DNA of 64,000 bases from Actinomadura sp. DC4 (GCF_030406325.1 NZ_JAUEQY010000012.1:220981-284980); one strand, 5' to 3'; counted from the stretch's first letter, positions 22,480 to 30,600 are shown. The notes: generated by a model from the letters alone, not told the origin. Made by a program: numbers and translations.

Positions 22480-24087
22480 CTAGTCGGTCTTCGGCGTCGC
22501 GCGAGAAATGATGGAGCCGAAGTCCACGCCCGACGGCAGCGTGCCGAAGGCCTGGCCCCAGTCGCGGTCCAGACGTGAGGCGCAGAAGGCGTCCGCGACG
22601 GCCGGATGACCGTACCTGACCAGCAAGGATCCCTGGAGTACGAGCGCGAGCCGCTCCACGATCCGGCGGGCGCGGAGTTCGATCGTCGCGGTGTCGGCGA
22701 GTGAGTCCTTGACCTGCTGGACGGCCGCGTCCAGCCGGGTGTCCGCGCCCGAGGCCGACTCCACCTCGGCGAAGAACACCTCCAGGGTCTCCGGCTCCTT
22801 CAGCATGGCGCGCAGCACGTCGAGCGCGGCGACGTTTCCCGAGCCCTCCCAGATCGAGTTCAGCGGGGACTCCCGGAACAGCCGGGGCATGCCCGACTCC
22901 TCCACGTATCCGTTGCCGCCCAGGCATTCGAGGGCCTCGGCGCTGTGCGACGGCCAGCGCTTGGACACCCAGTACTTGCTGACCGCCAGGCCGAGCCGCT
23001 TGAAGGCGGTCTCGCCCCGGTCCGTCGCGCCGGCCAGGCGCAGCATCAGTACCGTCGCGGCCTCCGACTCGACGGCCAGGTCCGCCAGCACGTTGCGCAT
23101 CAGGGGCTGGTCGATGAGGTACGTGCCGAACGCCTGCCGGTGGGCGGCGTGGTGGGCCGCCTGGATGAGGCCCTGGCGCATGCCCGCGGCGCCGCCGATG
23201 ACGCAGTCCAGCCGCGTCATGTTGACCATCTCGATGATCGTACGGACGCCGCGGCCCTCGTCGCCGACGCGCCAGGCCACCGCCTGCTCGTACTCCACCT
23301 CGGCCGAGGCGTTGGAGTGGTTGCCGAGCTTGTCCTTCAGACGCTGCAGGCGCATGGCGTTCAGCGTGCCGTCCGGCAGGACGCGGGGGAGCAGGAAGCA
23401 GGTCAGGCCCTCCGGCGCCTGGGCCAGCACCAGGAAGACGTCGCACATCGGCGCGCTGGTGAACCACTTGTGCCCGGTCAGCAGGTACGTCCCGTCGGGC
23501 CGCGGCACGGCGCGCGTCGTGTTGGCGCGGACGTCGGAGCCGCCCTGCTTCTCCGTCATCGACATGCCGGCCAGGATGCCGCCCTTGGACAGCGGCGGGC
23601 GGAGACCGAAGTCGTACGTGTCGGAGGTCAGCAGTGGTTCATACTGCCGGGCCAGGTCGGGGGCGTGCCGCAGCGCCGGCACGGCCGCGTACGTCATCGA
23701 GATCGGGCAGCCGTGCCCGGCGTCGGGCCGCCAGACGTAGAACTTGGCGGCGCGGGCCACGTGTGTGCCCGTCCGCTCGGTCCACGCGCGGGCGTGCAGG
23801 CCGTGGCCCACGGCGACGCGCATCAGGTCGTGCCACGCCGGGTGGAACTCCACCTCGTCGACGCGGTGGCCGTACCGGTCGTGGGTGCGCAGCACCGGGC
23901 GGTTCTCGTTGGCGAGCCGGCCCCACTCCTGCGCCTCCTCCGAGCCGCTCATCCGGCCGAGCTCGTGGATCTCCTCGGCCGCCCAGCCGCCGCCCTCGCG
24001 GAACAGGCCGTCCAGCAGCGCCGGGTCGTCGGCCGTGTCGTGGCCGACGAGCGGGGGGACCTGGTTGAACACGTCATGCGTCGTCAT
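22480..24087 (-). CDS. AidB-like acyl-CoA dehydrogenase
   Basis: 535-residue flavoprotein of the AidB/isovaleryl-CoA dehydrogenase-like branch, longer than the usual ~380 residues. Visible parts: MSMTEKQGGSDVRANTT (FAD/substrate loop), GHKWFTSAPMCDVFLVLAQA, and ALECLGGNGYVEESGMPRLF followed by NSIWEGSGNVAALDVLR, the signature carrying the conserved Arg/Glu pair in AidB. AidB proteins bind DNA and protect against alkylation; others oxidise acyl-CoAs. The start overlaps the TetR stop (ATGA), so both belong to one transcript. Confidence 0.92.
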   Translation of the reverse strand: MTTHDVFNQVPPLVGHDTADDPALLDGLFREGGGWAAEEIHELGRMSGSEEAQEWGRLANENRPVLRTHDRYGHRVDEVEFHPAWHDLMRVAVGHGLHARAWTERTGTHVARAAKFYVWRPDAGHGCPISMTYAAVPALRHAPDLARQYEPLLTSDTYDFGLRPPLSKGGILAGMSMTEKQGGSDVRANTTRAVPRPDGTYLLTGHKWFTSAPMCDVFLVLAQAPEGLTCFLLPRVLPDGTLNAMRLQRLKDKLGNHSNASAEVEYEQAVAWRVGDEGRGVRTIIEMVNMTRLDCVIGGAAGMRQGLIQAAHHAAHRQAFGTYLIDQPLMRNVLADLAVESEAATVLMLRLAGATDRGETAFKRLGLAVSKYWVSKRWPSHSAEALECLGGNGYVEESGMPRLFRESPLNSIWEGSGNVAALDVLRAMLKEPETLEVFFAEVESASGADTRLDAAVQQVKDSLADTATIELRARRIVERLALVLQGSLLVRYGHPAVADAFCASRLDRDWGQAFGTLPSGVDFGSIISRATPKTD

Positions 24088-24680
24088 GTGACCGCTCCGA
24101 TGCTGCGCTGGGCGAAGGTGATGAGGTCGGGGGTGGCGTCGTGTGCCGTGCCGTCGGCGAGCTGCCCGACCAGGGCCTCGCCGATGGCCCCGACGAGAGC
24201 GGCGGCGCTGACCTCGACGTTTTGGTCGGGCAGCTCGCCGGTGGCGATGCCCCGCCTGACGAGGCCCGCGATGGCCTCGGCGTACGCGCGGCGGAAGACC
24301 AGGCGTTCGGCGTCGACGGCCGGGTCGACCGGCTCGGCGAGCAGCGCGTACGCCATCCGGGGCGAGCGCAGCGCGCGGCCCGTGAACGTCTCGATCACCG
24401 CGGCGACCGCCTCGGCCGGCGTCAGCTCCAGGGAGGCCGCTCGCGCCACGGCGTCCACCTCGCGCTGTGAGGCCGTACGGAACACCTCGGCGACCAGGTC
24501 GGCCTTTGCCGGGAAATGGCGGTAGACGCTGCCGGTGGCGACTCCGGCCCGCCGGGCGACGGCGGCCACGGAGCAGCCCGCGTAGCCGTGCTCGGCGACG
24601 ATCGCCAGCGCGGCGGACAGGATGCGCTCCCGCGAGGCGCTGAGACGCGCCTCGACCCGGGGCGTACGGCGGTACGGCAC
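24084..24680 (-). CDS. TetR-family regulator of the acyl-CoA dehydrogenase operon
   Basis: 198-residue TetR regulator: HTH (~8-52; ERILSAALAIVAEHGYAGCS, RRAGVATGSVYRHFPAKADL) and a TetR_C-type ligand domain. The GTG at 24680 is chosen because a 26-bp palindrome occupies 24683-24708 immediately upstream, so the longer frame starting at 24716 would run through its own operator. This implies a leaderless or near-leaderless transcript. It is first in an operon with the AidB-like gene and presumably senses an acyl-CoA or fatty acid (inference). Confidence 0.88.
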   Translation of the reverse strand: MPYRRTPRVEARLSASRERILSAALAIVAEHGYAGCSVAAVARRAGVATGSVYRHFPAKADLVAEVFRTASQREVDAVARAASLELTPAEAVAAVIETFTGRALRSPRMAYALLAEPVDPAVDAERLVFRRAYAEAIAGLVRRGIATGELPDQNVEVSAAALVGAIGEALVGQLADGTAHDATPDLITFAQRSIGAVT

Positions 24681-24682
24681 AC

Positions 24683-24708
24683 AAGAATTGAACCTCAGTT
24701 CACTTCTT
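24683..24708. promoter_or_regulatory. TetR operator palindrome
   Basis: Two nested arms on each side: AAGAA and TGAAC to the left, GTTCA and TTCTT to the right of a 4-nt CTCA centre. It abuts the TetR start codon, the usual place for autorepression. Confidence 0.65.
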
Positions 24709-24727
24709 GCGCGCAACCCCGGACATG

Positions 24728-24762
24728 GTTCGGGGCCCCTCGGCGAGCGAGGGGCCCCGAAC
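24728..24762 (-). terminator. Hairpin terminator after the DPBB gene
   Basis: Perfect 15-bp stem GTTCGGGGCCCCTCG (24728-24742) with CGAGGGGCCCCGAAC (24748-24762), 5-nt loop. It separates the riboswitch-controlled CHAP-DPBB unit from the TetR operon on the same strand. Confidence 0.75.
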
Positions 24763-24816
24763 GCCCCCCAGGGGGGAAGGGGGGCGGAGGTAAGGCCGGG
24801 GGACTACTTCTCGGGT

Positions 24817-25416
24817 CTACTTCTCAGAGGCTCCGGTGGCCATGTCATAGCCGGTGCCGTCGTGGCGGTACACCGGGCCGTGACCCATCTGGAGCACCTG
24901 GAATTTGATCGGCACCGAGTTGGACCGGGTGCCGGTGAGGTACTGCATCATCTCCTCGGAGAGGTCGATGATCGCCGGCGGGTTGTGCTGTGCGACCGCC
25001 CACTCGGCCGGGCCGAAGTCCTCGACCACGCCGACGGCGCTCTTCTTGCCGATCGTGACCTTGACCTTGGTGCCCAGCGGCCAGTACGGGCTGGCCAGCG
25101 TGTGGTACGACATCGGCTTGCCGGACGCGGTCTGCGCGTCCCAGAACGAGGTTCCGGTGGAGACGCCGCCCGGCAGGACGGCCTTCTTCTCCGCGGCCTG
25201 CATACGCTGCGGCAGCTTGGCCGCGTGCGCCTCTTCGCCCGGCGCCATGCCGGACTCTTGCTGGGCGACCTGCACGGTGGTGTCGCGGGCCGCTCCGGCC
25301 TGGGGTGCCTCGACATGGGCGAGGGCGACCGTGAATCCGGCTCCCACTACGGCGACACCCGTGAGAATCGCCTTCGTGGAGAACCGGTCAAGGTAGTCAC
25401 TGCGAAATCGGATCAT
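24817..25416 (-). CDS. Secreted double-psi beta-barrel (RlpA-like) protein
   Basis: 199-residue exported protein. An N-terminal membrane/signal segment (STKAILTGVAVVGAGFTVAL) precedes an Ala/Gln-rich linker and a DPBB domain (~85-165). The domain reads TSFWDAQTASGKPMSYHTLA, GTKVKVTIGKKSAVGVVEDFG and IIDLSEEMMQYLTG. The fold is shared by RlpA lytic transglycosylases, expansin-like and resuscitation-promoting proteins; the acidic residue in VVEDFGP is where RlpA has its catalytic Asp. It lies 88 bp downstream of the CHAP gene on the same strand and probably shares its riboswitch leader, implying joint control of two wall-active proteins. Confidence 0.82.
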   Translation of the reverse strand: MIRFRSDYLDRFSTKAILTGVAVVGAGFTVALAHVEAPQAGAARDTTVQVAQQESGMAPGEEAHAAKLPQRMQAAEKKAVLPGGVSTGTSFWDAQTASGKPMSYHTLASPYWPLGTKVKVTIGKKSAVGVVEDFGPAEWAVAQHNPPAIIDLSEEMMQYLTGTRSNSVPIKFQVLQMGHGPVYRHDGTGYDMATGASEK

Positions 25417-25504
25417 GCGGGGGAATGCCTCTCAGCACAGGGGAAGGGAAAAGCACGCAGGGTTGACCGCCGCGGCCGCTGATGGGGCCATGGGGAGGCG
25501 GAGG

Positions 25505-26275
25505 TCAGGCGGTGTCGGGGCCGTACTCGGGGTAGCCGTAGCCGACCACCGACGAAACATCCCGCGTGCGGACCTTGACGGCGTTATCCGTGTTGCCCTC
25601 AATGGTCTGGATGGTGCCGTTGTGGTTGTCCTTGATGACCATGCCGACGTGGTCGATGTCGCCGATCGACTTGCTCCCGCTCCAGGAGTAGAAGACGACG
25701 GCGCCGGGCTTAGGGGTGTCGCCCCAGCGGCCCTGGTCCTTGAACCACTCGGCGTGTGTACGGGTGAAGGCGTCCGCTCCCATGCCCTTGACGCCCAGCT
25801 GGGCGCCGACCCAGGACACGAACATGTCGCACCAGTTGGCGTTGGCGTAGTCCGAGACCGAACCGCCGTCGCGCTGGACGCCGCGCTCGGCCCAGGGGGA
25901 GGAGACGAACCACTTCTGGAATTTGGTGCCGCCGCCGGCGGAGTCCTCGGTGACGCCCACCTGGGCTTCGGCGAGCTTGAGAGCGTCGCTCGCGGTGGGC
26001 AGCCAGGTACGGCTGTTCTTGTTGGCGTCCGCAATACCCTTACCGGGCAGAGGTATCGCGGCGAGAGGGTGAGCCGCTTCCTTCTGCACTGCCGCCGCGC
26101 GGGGCGCCGCGGCGAGTGCTCCGGCCGAAATGGCGTTGACCTTCTGGGACGAGCTGGCGGGACCGGCTGCGATCAGGCTGACCGCGGTCGCTCCGGCCAC
26201 CGCGACGCCGGCGAGGGCGCCGCCGAGCTTCGCACTGTGAAGAACTCGGCATGTCTTCGTGTGTCGACCTGACAC
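25505..26275 (-). CDS. Secreted CHAP-domain peptidoglycan amidase/endopeptidase
   Basis: 256-residue exported protein: signal peptide (ALAGVAVAGATAVSLIAAG), a linker to ~95, then a CHAP domain (~105-250). Catalytic Cys is in ANWCDMFVSWVGAQLG and catalytic His in DIDHVGMVI, followed by the QTIEGNT strand. CHAP enzymes cut peptide stems or bridges in the cell wall. The GTG start at 26275 has GAAGGAG 8 nt upstream, and that ribosome site lies immediately after the 3' end of a c-di-AMP riboswitch core. Expression is therefore likely shut off or modulated by c-di-AMP, as known for actinobacterial wall hydrolases. Confidence 0.92.
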   Translation of the reverse strand: MSGRHTKTCRVLHSAKLGGALAGVAVAGATAVSLIAAGPASSSQKVNAISAGALAAAPRAAAVQKEAAHPLAAIPLPGKGIADANKNSRTWLPTASDALKLAEAQVGVTEDSAGGGTKFQKWFVSSPWAERGVQRDGGSVSDYANANWCDMFVSWVGAQLGVKGMGADAFTRTHAEWFKDQGRWGDTPKPGAVVFYSWSGSKSIGDIDHVGMVIKDNHNGTIQTIEGNTDNAVKVRTRDVSSVVGYGYPEYGPDTA

Positions 26276-26298
26276 GATCGATACTCCTTCGCTTCCAT

Positions 26299-26423
26299 GC
26301 CGCTTACCGGGTTAGCTGACGGGTTCGGGCGTGGAAGCTGCCCTACGACGCATTTGGGGATACGTCGATTCACCCCAGTGGTGCGGTGGGTCCCCGGTTC
26401 CGCGATGACGCGGATTCAGCGGG
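26299..26423 (-). ncRNA. ydaO-type (c-di-AMP) riboswitch, proximal copy
   Basis: On the minus strand the conserved blocks occur in order: CGCTGAATCC, GGAACCGGGGACCC, ACTGGGGTGAATCGACG, CGTAGGGC and GCCCGAACCCGTCAGCTAAC followed by CCGGTAAGCGG. These are the signature blocks of the ydaO class that binds cyclic di-AMP. The 5' CCGCT and 3' AGCGG can close the P1 helix. The CHAP gene ribosome site follows within ~15 nt. Confidence 0.88.
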
Positions 26424-26447
26424 AGCCGTCCGGGACTCGGACGGCTC
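26423..26447 (-). terminator. Stem-loop between the two riboswitch cores
   Basis: GAGCCGTCC (26423-26431) pairs with GGACGGCTC (26439-26447) across a 7-nt loop. It lies 3' of the distal riboswitch and 5' of the proximal one, so it could be an expression platform terminator for the distal copy. No U tract, function inferred. Confidence 0.4.
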
Positions 26448-26539
26448 TAAGAGACAGGGGGGATGGTGGGCCGCACGTGGCGGCCGTTATTCAGGTCTAG
26501 GGGAAATCCGGACTGGTCTGGTTGCACTCCCTGGATTCA

Positions 26540-26666
26540 GGCGCCTACCGGGACGGCTGGCGGGTTCGGGCGGGAAAATCGCCCTACGGGCACGCTGGGG
26601 GCGTGCCGATTCACCTCAGGAGACACAGGAGGGTCCCGGTCCCGTCGCGTCGGACGGGTTCGGCGT
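26540..26666 (-). ncRNA. ydaO-type (c-di-AMP) riboswitch, distal copy
   Basis: A second core on the same strand ~240 bp upstream of the first, with the same block order: CGCCGAACCC, ACCGGGACCC, CTGAGGTGAATCGGCACG, CGTAGGGCGA, CCCGCCCGAACCCG and CCGGTAGGCG. One consensus position differs in the GGGGTGAATCG block (GAGGTGAATCG), and CAGCTAACCC is CAGCCGTCCC, so ligand affinity may differ. No gene lies between the copies. Confidence 0.75.
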
Positions 26667-26988
26667 GCCACCCCGGCATCGGATGCGATCCTTCAGGGGG
26701 GATCCCAAGAGATGCGCGGGAGCGGCGCTTGCCTTGGTTATGAACCGTCGCGGCCCGAAAAGGGGGGCCCTTGTCACGCTTCGTCGCGTGCCGCACGTCT
26801 CGCGTGCTGGTGGGCAGGCCCTGGCCGGCGGATGAAGGTCGGCGCATGGGGGGCGCCGCCGGTCAACCGAACATAGCAAACATATATCCGGTCGTAAAGC
26901 CTGAATTCGGACATGCACCGCCTCTGACCTGCAAGAAGATCGCCCGTGCGGCGTCCGAGTGGTGGAATCCCCGGCGGGTAAAGGGGTT
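26667..26988. other. Promoter-distal leader region upstream of the riboswitches
   Basis: About 320 bp between the chelatase stop and the distal riboswitch core. The promoter for the leader RNA should lie here; the AT-rich segment around 26870-26910 (ACATAGCAAACATATATCC) is the best candidate. A weak stem AATCCCC/GGGGTTT at 26966-26988 may end the sulfur operon. No coding frame is convincing. Confidence 0.4.
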
Positions 26989-27741
26989 TCAGCCGACCTG
27001 GGCTTGATCACCGAGCGTGATGATCTCGGTGTAACGCTCCGTGATGATCTCCGCCAGCTCGGGTGCGGCGCCCAGCGCCGGCGAGACGGCCACGGCGCCC
27101 GCCGCGAGCGACTCCTCGCGGACCTTGTCGGCGAAGTACCCCGGCGCGAGGAAGTAGGAGGCGACCGCGACCCTCGGCGCCCCGGCCGCGCGCAGCGCGC
27201 GTACGGCCTCGGCCGGGGTGGGCCGCGCCGCGGAGGCGTAGGCGGGGACGACGCGCCGCCAGCCGCGCCAGCGCCGCGCCATGGCGCTGATCGTCGCGTT
27301 CGCGGCGGGGTCGCTGGAGCCGGCCGCGGCCAGCACGACGGCGGTGTCCGGGTCGGGCGTCACGCCCGCCTCGGCCAGCCGGCGCTCCAGCGCCGCCGTC
27401 ATCAGCGGGTGCGGGCCGAGCGTGGCGCCGTATCGCAGCCGCAGCCGGGGGTGCGCCCGGCGCGCGTCGGCGAGCGCGCCGGGGATGTCGGTCTTGCTGT
27501 GGTACGCCGCGGTGAGCAGGAGGGGGAGGACGACCGCGGACGTGATCTCCTCACCGGTGAGCGCGCCGAACGCCTGGGCGGGCGTCGGCGCGGCGTGGTC
27601 GAGGTAGGACGTCACGACCCGCAGCCCGGACCGGCGGCGTACGAGGTCGAGAAGGTCCTCGACCGTCGCCGCCGCGCGGGGGTCCCGGCTGCCGTGCGCC
27701 ACCGCGACCAGCGGGACGCCGGTCAGATGTTGATGCCGCAT
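26989..27741 (-). CDS. Sirohydrochlorin chelatase (CbiX/SirB-like)
   Basis: 250-residue protein of the CbiX/SirB type, which inserts Fe(II) into sirohydrochlorin to make siroheme, the cofactor of the sulfite reductase encoded upstream. Two chelatase half domains are visible: the first begins PLVAVAHGSRDPRAAATVED and contains LLLTAAYHSKTDIPG; the second includes VVLAAAGSSDPAANATISAM and ASYFLAPGYFADKV. The ATG at 27741 sits 19 bp inside the 3' end of cysH with GGAAAG upstream, so the genes are translationally coupled. Cobalt specificity cannot be excluded from sequence, but the operon context argues for siroheme. Confidence 0.9.
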   Translation of the reverse strand: MRHQHLTGVPLVAVAHGSRDPRAAATVEDLLDLVRRRSGLRVVTSYLDHAAPTPAQAFGALTGEEITSAVVLPLLLTAAYHSKTDIPGALADARRAHPRLRLRYGATLGPHPLMTAALERRLAEAGVTPDPDTAVVLAAAGSSDPAANATISAMARRWRGWRRVVPAYASAARPTPAEAVRALRAAGAPRVAVASYFLAPGYFADKVREESLAAGAVAVSPALGAAPELAEIITERYTEIITLGDQAQVG

Positions 27742-28436
27742 TCGGACTTTCCAGTGCCGGCCCACCGCCCGCTGCGAGGGTCCTCGCCGGGCGCGACCCG
27801 CTGAGTGCACGGCTCGCAGCCGATCGAGGGGTACCCGTCGTACTGCAGCGGGTTCACGAGGATGCCGTTGTCCTCGATGTAGGTCAGGAGCTGCTCGTGG
27901 GTCCACCGGGCCAGCGGGTTGACCTTGACCTTTCCGCGAGCGGCGTTCCACTCCACGACCCGCGCGCCGCGCCGGTGTGAGGTCTCCTCACGCCGGATGC
28001 CGGTGATCCACGCGAGGTACGGCCCGAGTGCGCGGTTCAGCGGCTCGACCTTGCGCAGGTAGCAGCAGAGGTCCGGGTTACGGCCGTTGAGCCGGGGCCC
28101 CAGGTCGCGCTCCTGCTCGGCGACCGTACGCGAGGCCGTGACGTTCACGACGTTGATCGGGTAGACGGTCTCGACCGCGTCGCGCGTGCCGATGGTCTCG
28201 GCGAAGTGGTAGCCGGTGTCGACGAAGAGCACGTCGATGCCGGGCCGGATCTTGGCGGCGATGTCGACCAGCACGGCGTCCTTCATCGAGGACGTCACGC
28301 AGATGCGGTCGCCGAAGGTCGCGATGGCCCAGCGGATGATCTCCTCGGCCGGTGCCTCCTCAAGGGCGTCGGCGGCCGATTCGACGATGTCGGTGAGGTC
28401 GAGCGCGGCGGTCTCACGTTCGAAGACGAGGGTCAT
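27723..28436 (-). CDS. cysH: Assimilatory adenylyl-sulfate (APS) reductase
   Basis: 237-residue reductase of the PAPS/APS family. It reduces activated sulfate to sulfite. Two Cys pairs that bind a [4Fe-4S] cluster are present (DLCCYLRK and GCEPCTQ), which marks the APS-using, plant/actinobacterial type rather than the E. coli PAPS enzyme. The C-terminal catalytic cysteine is in GTGKSECGI. The P-loop-like segment is ICVTSSMKDAVL. The start at 28436 has AAGGAG 8 nt upstream and overlaps the stop of the zinc-ribbon gene. It is the third of four coupled sulfur genes. Confidence 0.95.
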   Translation of the reverse strand: MTLVFERETAALDLTDIVESAADALEEAPAEEIIRWAIATFGDRICVTSSMKDAVLVDIAAKIRPGIDVLFVDTGYHFAETIGTRDAVETVYPINVVNVTASRTVAEQERDLGPRLNGRNPDLCCYLRKVEPLNRALGPYLAWITGIRREETSHRRGARVVEWNAARGKVKVNPLARWTHEQLLTYIEDNGILVNPLQYDGYPSIGCEPCTQRVAPGEDPRSGRWAGTGKSECGINI

Positions 28437-28627
28437 CTCGAGGACTCCTTCCGCGCGGCGGGAGGCGGGCCGGGATCGGCGGCCGCGCTCAGCGCGCCCA
28501 TCCCGACGTACCGGAGCCGGAAGGCCCGGGTACAGGCGCGGCAGTGCCATCCGCCGTCGGTCTCGTACGGCTCAAGGTCCTCGTCCCCGCAGTACGGGCA
28601 GTAGAAGGGGACGGCTCGCTCGCTCAC
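28433..28627 (-). CDS. Small zinc-ribbon protein of the sulfur operon
   Basis: 64-residue protein with a CxxC...CxxC zinc ribbon: FYCPYCGDEDL and GWHCRACTRAF, followed by a disordered Pro/Ala tail. Small cysteine proteins of this kind recur between sulfite reductase and cysH in actinomycete sulfur operons. It overlaps both neighbours by 4 bp (ATGA). Possible roles are an electron or metal carrier or an assembly factor for the reductases; no activity can be assigned from sequence. Confidence 0.85.
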   Translation of the reverse strand: MSERAVPFYCPYCGDEDLEPYETDGGWHCRACTRAFRLRYVGMGALSAAADPGPPPAARKESSR

Positions 28628-30276
28628 GTGAGGTCCTCCTGCTCGGCGCGCTGCACCCAGCCGGCGAAGGACTCATCGTCATTCTTCTGCTTCTGGAACC
28701 TCCGCAGCACCCGCTCGACATAGTCGGGCAGGTCGTCGGCGGTGGTCTTCAACCCGCGGACCTTCTTGCCGAAGGCGCCGCCGATCGAGCCGCCGAGGTG
28801 GATCTGGAAGCCCTCCACCTGGTTGCCGTCGGCGTCCGTGACGAGCTGGCCCTTCAGCCCGATGTCGGCGACCTGGATGCGCGCGCAGGAGTTCGGGCAG
28901 CCGTTGATGTTGATCGTCAGCGGCTCCTCGAAGTCCGGGAGGCGCTCCTCCAGCTCGGCGATCAGGTCCATGCCGCGCTGCTTGGTCTCGACGATCGCCA
29001 GCTTGCAGTATTCGATGCCGGTGCAGGCCATCGTCTGCCGCCGGAACGTCGAGGGCCGTACGCGCAGGTCGTTGGCCTCCAGCTCGGCGGCGAGGGCCTC
29101 GGTACGGTCCTGCGGGACGTCGAGGATGACCATCTTCTGCTCGGTGGTGGTGCGGACGCGGCCCGAACCGTACTCCTCGGCCAGGTCGGCGATCACGTGC
29201 AGCAGGTCGCCGTTGACCCGGCCGACCTTGGGCGCGAACCCGACGTAGTAGTTGCCGTCACGCTGCGGCCGGATGCCGACGTGGTCGCGGCGGGCGCCCG
29301 CGGGCGCGCCGGGCTCCGGGCCGTCGGCCAGGGTGTAGCCGAGGTAGTCCTTCTCCAGCACCTCGCGGAAGCGCTCGGGTCCCCAGTCGTTCATCAGGAA
29401 CTTGATGCGGGCGCGGTGCCGCAGCCGCCGGTAGCCGTAGTCGCGGAAGATCCCGGCGACCCCGGCCCACACCTCGTGGGCCTGGTCCGGCCGGACGAAC
29501 GCCCCGAGCCGCTTGGCGAACATCGGGTTGGTGGACAGCCCTCCGCCGACCCAGATGTCGTAGCCCGCCTCGCCCGCGTCGTTCACGACGCCGACGAACG
29601 CGATGTCGTTGATCTCGTGGACCGTGCACTGCGCCGTGCAGCCGGACAGAGCCGACTTGAACTTGCGCGGCAGGTTGGAGAACTCCGGGCTGCCGATGTA
29701 GCGCTCGTTGATGTCGTTGATCTGCGGTGTGGCGTCGATCACTTCGTCGGCGTCGATCCCGGCGAGCGGGCAGCCGAGGATGACACGTGGGGTGTCGCCG
29801 CAGGCCTCGGTCGTGGACAGCCCGACCGCCTCGAGGGTCTCCCAGATCGCCGGCACCGACTCGATCTCGATCCAGTGCAGCTGGATGTTCTGCCGGTCGG
29901 TGAGGTCGGCGGTGCCGCGCGCGTACTTGGTGGACACGTCGGCGATCGCGCGGAGCTGGTCCGGGTCGAGCTGGCCGCCGTCGATGCGGACGCGCAGCAT
30001 GAAGTAGCGGTCGTCCAGGTCCTCGTCCTCGAGGATCGCGGTCTTGCCGCCGTCGATGCCGGGACGACGCTGCGTGTACAGGCCGTACCAGCGGAAACGG
30101 CCCCGGAGGTCTGCGGGGTCGATCGAGTCGAAGCCGGCCTTGGAGTAGACGTCGACGATCCGATCACGGACGTTCAGCCCGTCATCGTTCTTCTTGTTCT
30201 CTTCGTTCTTGTTGAGCGGTTCGCGATAGCCGAGGGCCCACTGACCCTCGCCTCGCCTCCGCTGACGGGGTGGCAT
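28624..30276 (-). CDS. sir: Ferredoxin-dependent sulfite (nitrite/sulfite) reductase
   Basis: 550-residue siroheme [4Fe-4S] reductase that makes sulfide from sulfite. Both ferredoxin-like half domains are present (TDRQNIQLHWIEIESVPAIW; TTEQKMVILDVPQDR). The cluster/siroheme cysteines appear as TMACTGIEYCKLA and NGCPNSCARIQ (C-x5-C and C-x3-C). The operon partners APS reductase and siroheme chelatase support sulfite rather than nitrite as substrate. The ATG at 30276 has GGAGGA about 8 nt upstream. A Cys-terminated 16-residue leader peptide lies 129 bp upstream, suggesting attenuation by cysteine supply. Confidence 0.93.
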   Translation of the reverse strand: MPPRQRRRGEGQWALGYREPLNKNEENKKNDDGLNVRDRIVDVYSKAGFDSIDPADLRGRFRWYGLYTQRRPGIDGGKTAILEDEDLDDRYFMLRVRIDGGQLDPDQLRAIADVSTKYARGTADLTDRQNIQLHWIEIESVPAIWETLEAVGLSTTEACGDTPRVILGCPLAGIDADEVIDATPQINDINERYIGSPEFSNLPRKFKSALSGCTAQCTVHEINDIAFVGVVNDAGEAGYDIWVGGGLSTNPMFAKRLGAFVRPDQAHEVWAGVAGIFRDYGYRRLRHRARIKFLMNDWGPERFREVLEKDYLGYTLADGPEPGAPAGARRDHVGIRPQRDGNYYVGFAPKVGRVNGDLLHVIADLAEEYGSGRVRTTTEQKMVILDVPQDRTEALAAELEANDLRVRPSTFRRQTMACTGIEYCKLAIVETKQRGMDLIAELEERLPDFEEPLTININGCPNSCARIQVADIGLKGQLVTDADGNQVEGFQIHLGGSIGGAFGKKVRGLKTTADDLPDYVERVLRRFQKQKNDDESFAGWVQRAEQEDLT

Positions 30277-30404
30277 TTTGCGCGTCCTCCGTTGTGGATG
30301 GGGACGTGCGGCACGCCGGCAGATCGCACTGCTGGCTCAACGCTGAGCGATGGAACTGACACCGACATACCGCGCGCCCATGAGGCAGTGGCGGTTGATC
30401 AGTG

Positions 30405-30455
30405 TCAACGACAGATGGCGCTGCCCACACGGAGAAAGTCAACGTGCCGGCGCAT
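30405..30455 (-). CDS. Leader peptide MRRHVDFLRVGSAICR upstream of sulfite reductase
   Basis: A 16-codon frame encodes MRRHVDFLRVGSAICR. The RRHVDxxRVxSAxCR pattern is that of the short putative leader peptides found before sulfur and cysteine genes in many actinomycetes. The single Cys codon near the end would let ribosome pausing report cysteine status. It is 129 bp upstream of sir in the same orientation. No strong ribosome site precedes the ATG, so the mRNA may be leaderless. Regulation is inferred from the pattern. Confidence 0.75.
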   Translation of the reverse strand: MRRHVDFLRVGSAICR

Positions 30456-30600
30456 TACCAGCAACGGATTCGCAGCAGCCATACACCGATGATGACACGT
30501 CGTTCGATGGGTGTCCAACCTTGTCCGGTATGCGGACTTCTGTCCCGCCAGTCGGCGTTCGACCAGGCTAGCGGCGTCTTGCCGTGGATCGGCGGGCGGG

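Noticed and set aside
26386..26876. Several short plus-strand frames in the riboswitch region
   Set aside because: They lie opposite conserved riboswitch blocks, change frame freely and have no ribosome sites.
28216..30492. 758-codon plus-strand frame opposite the sulfur operon
   Set aside because: Antisense to three recognised, overlapping sulfur genes; composition is that of a GC-rich shadow frame.
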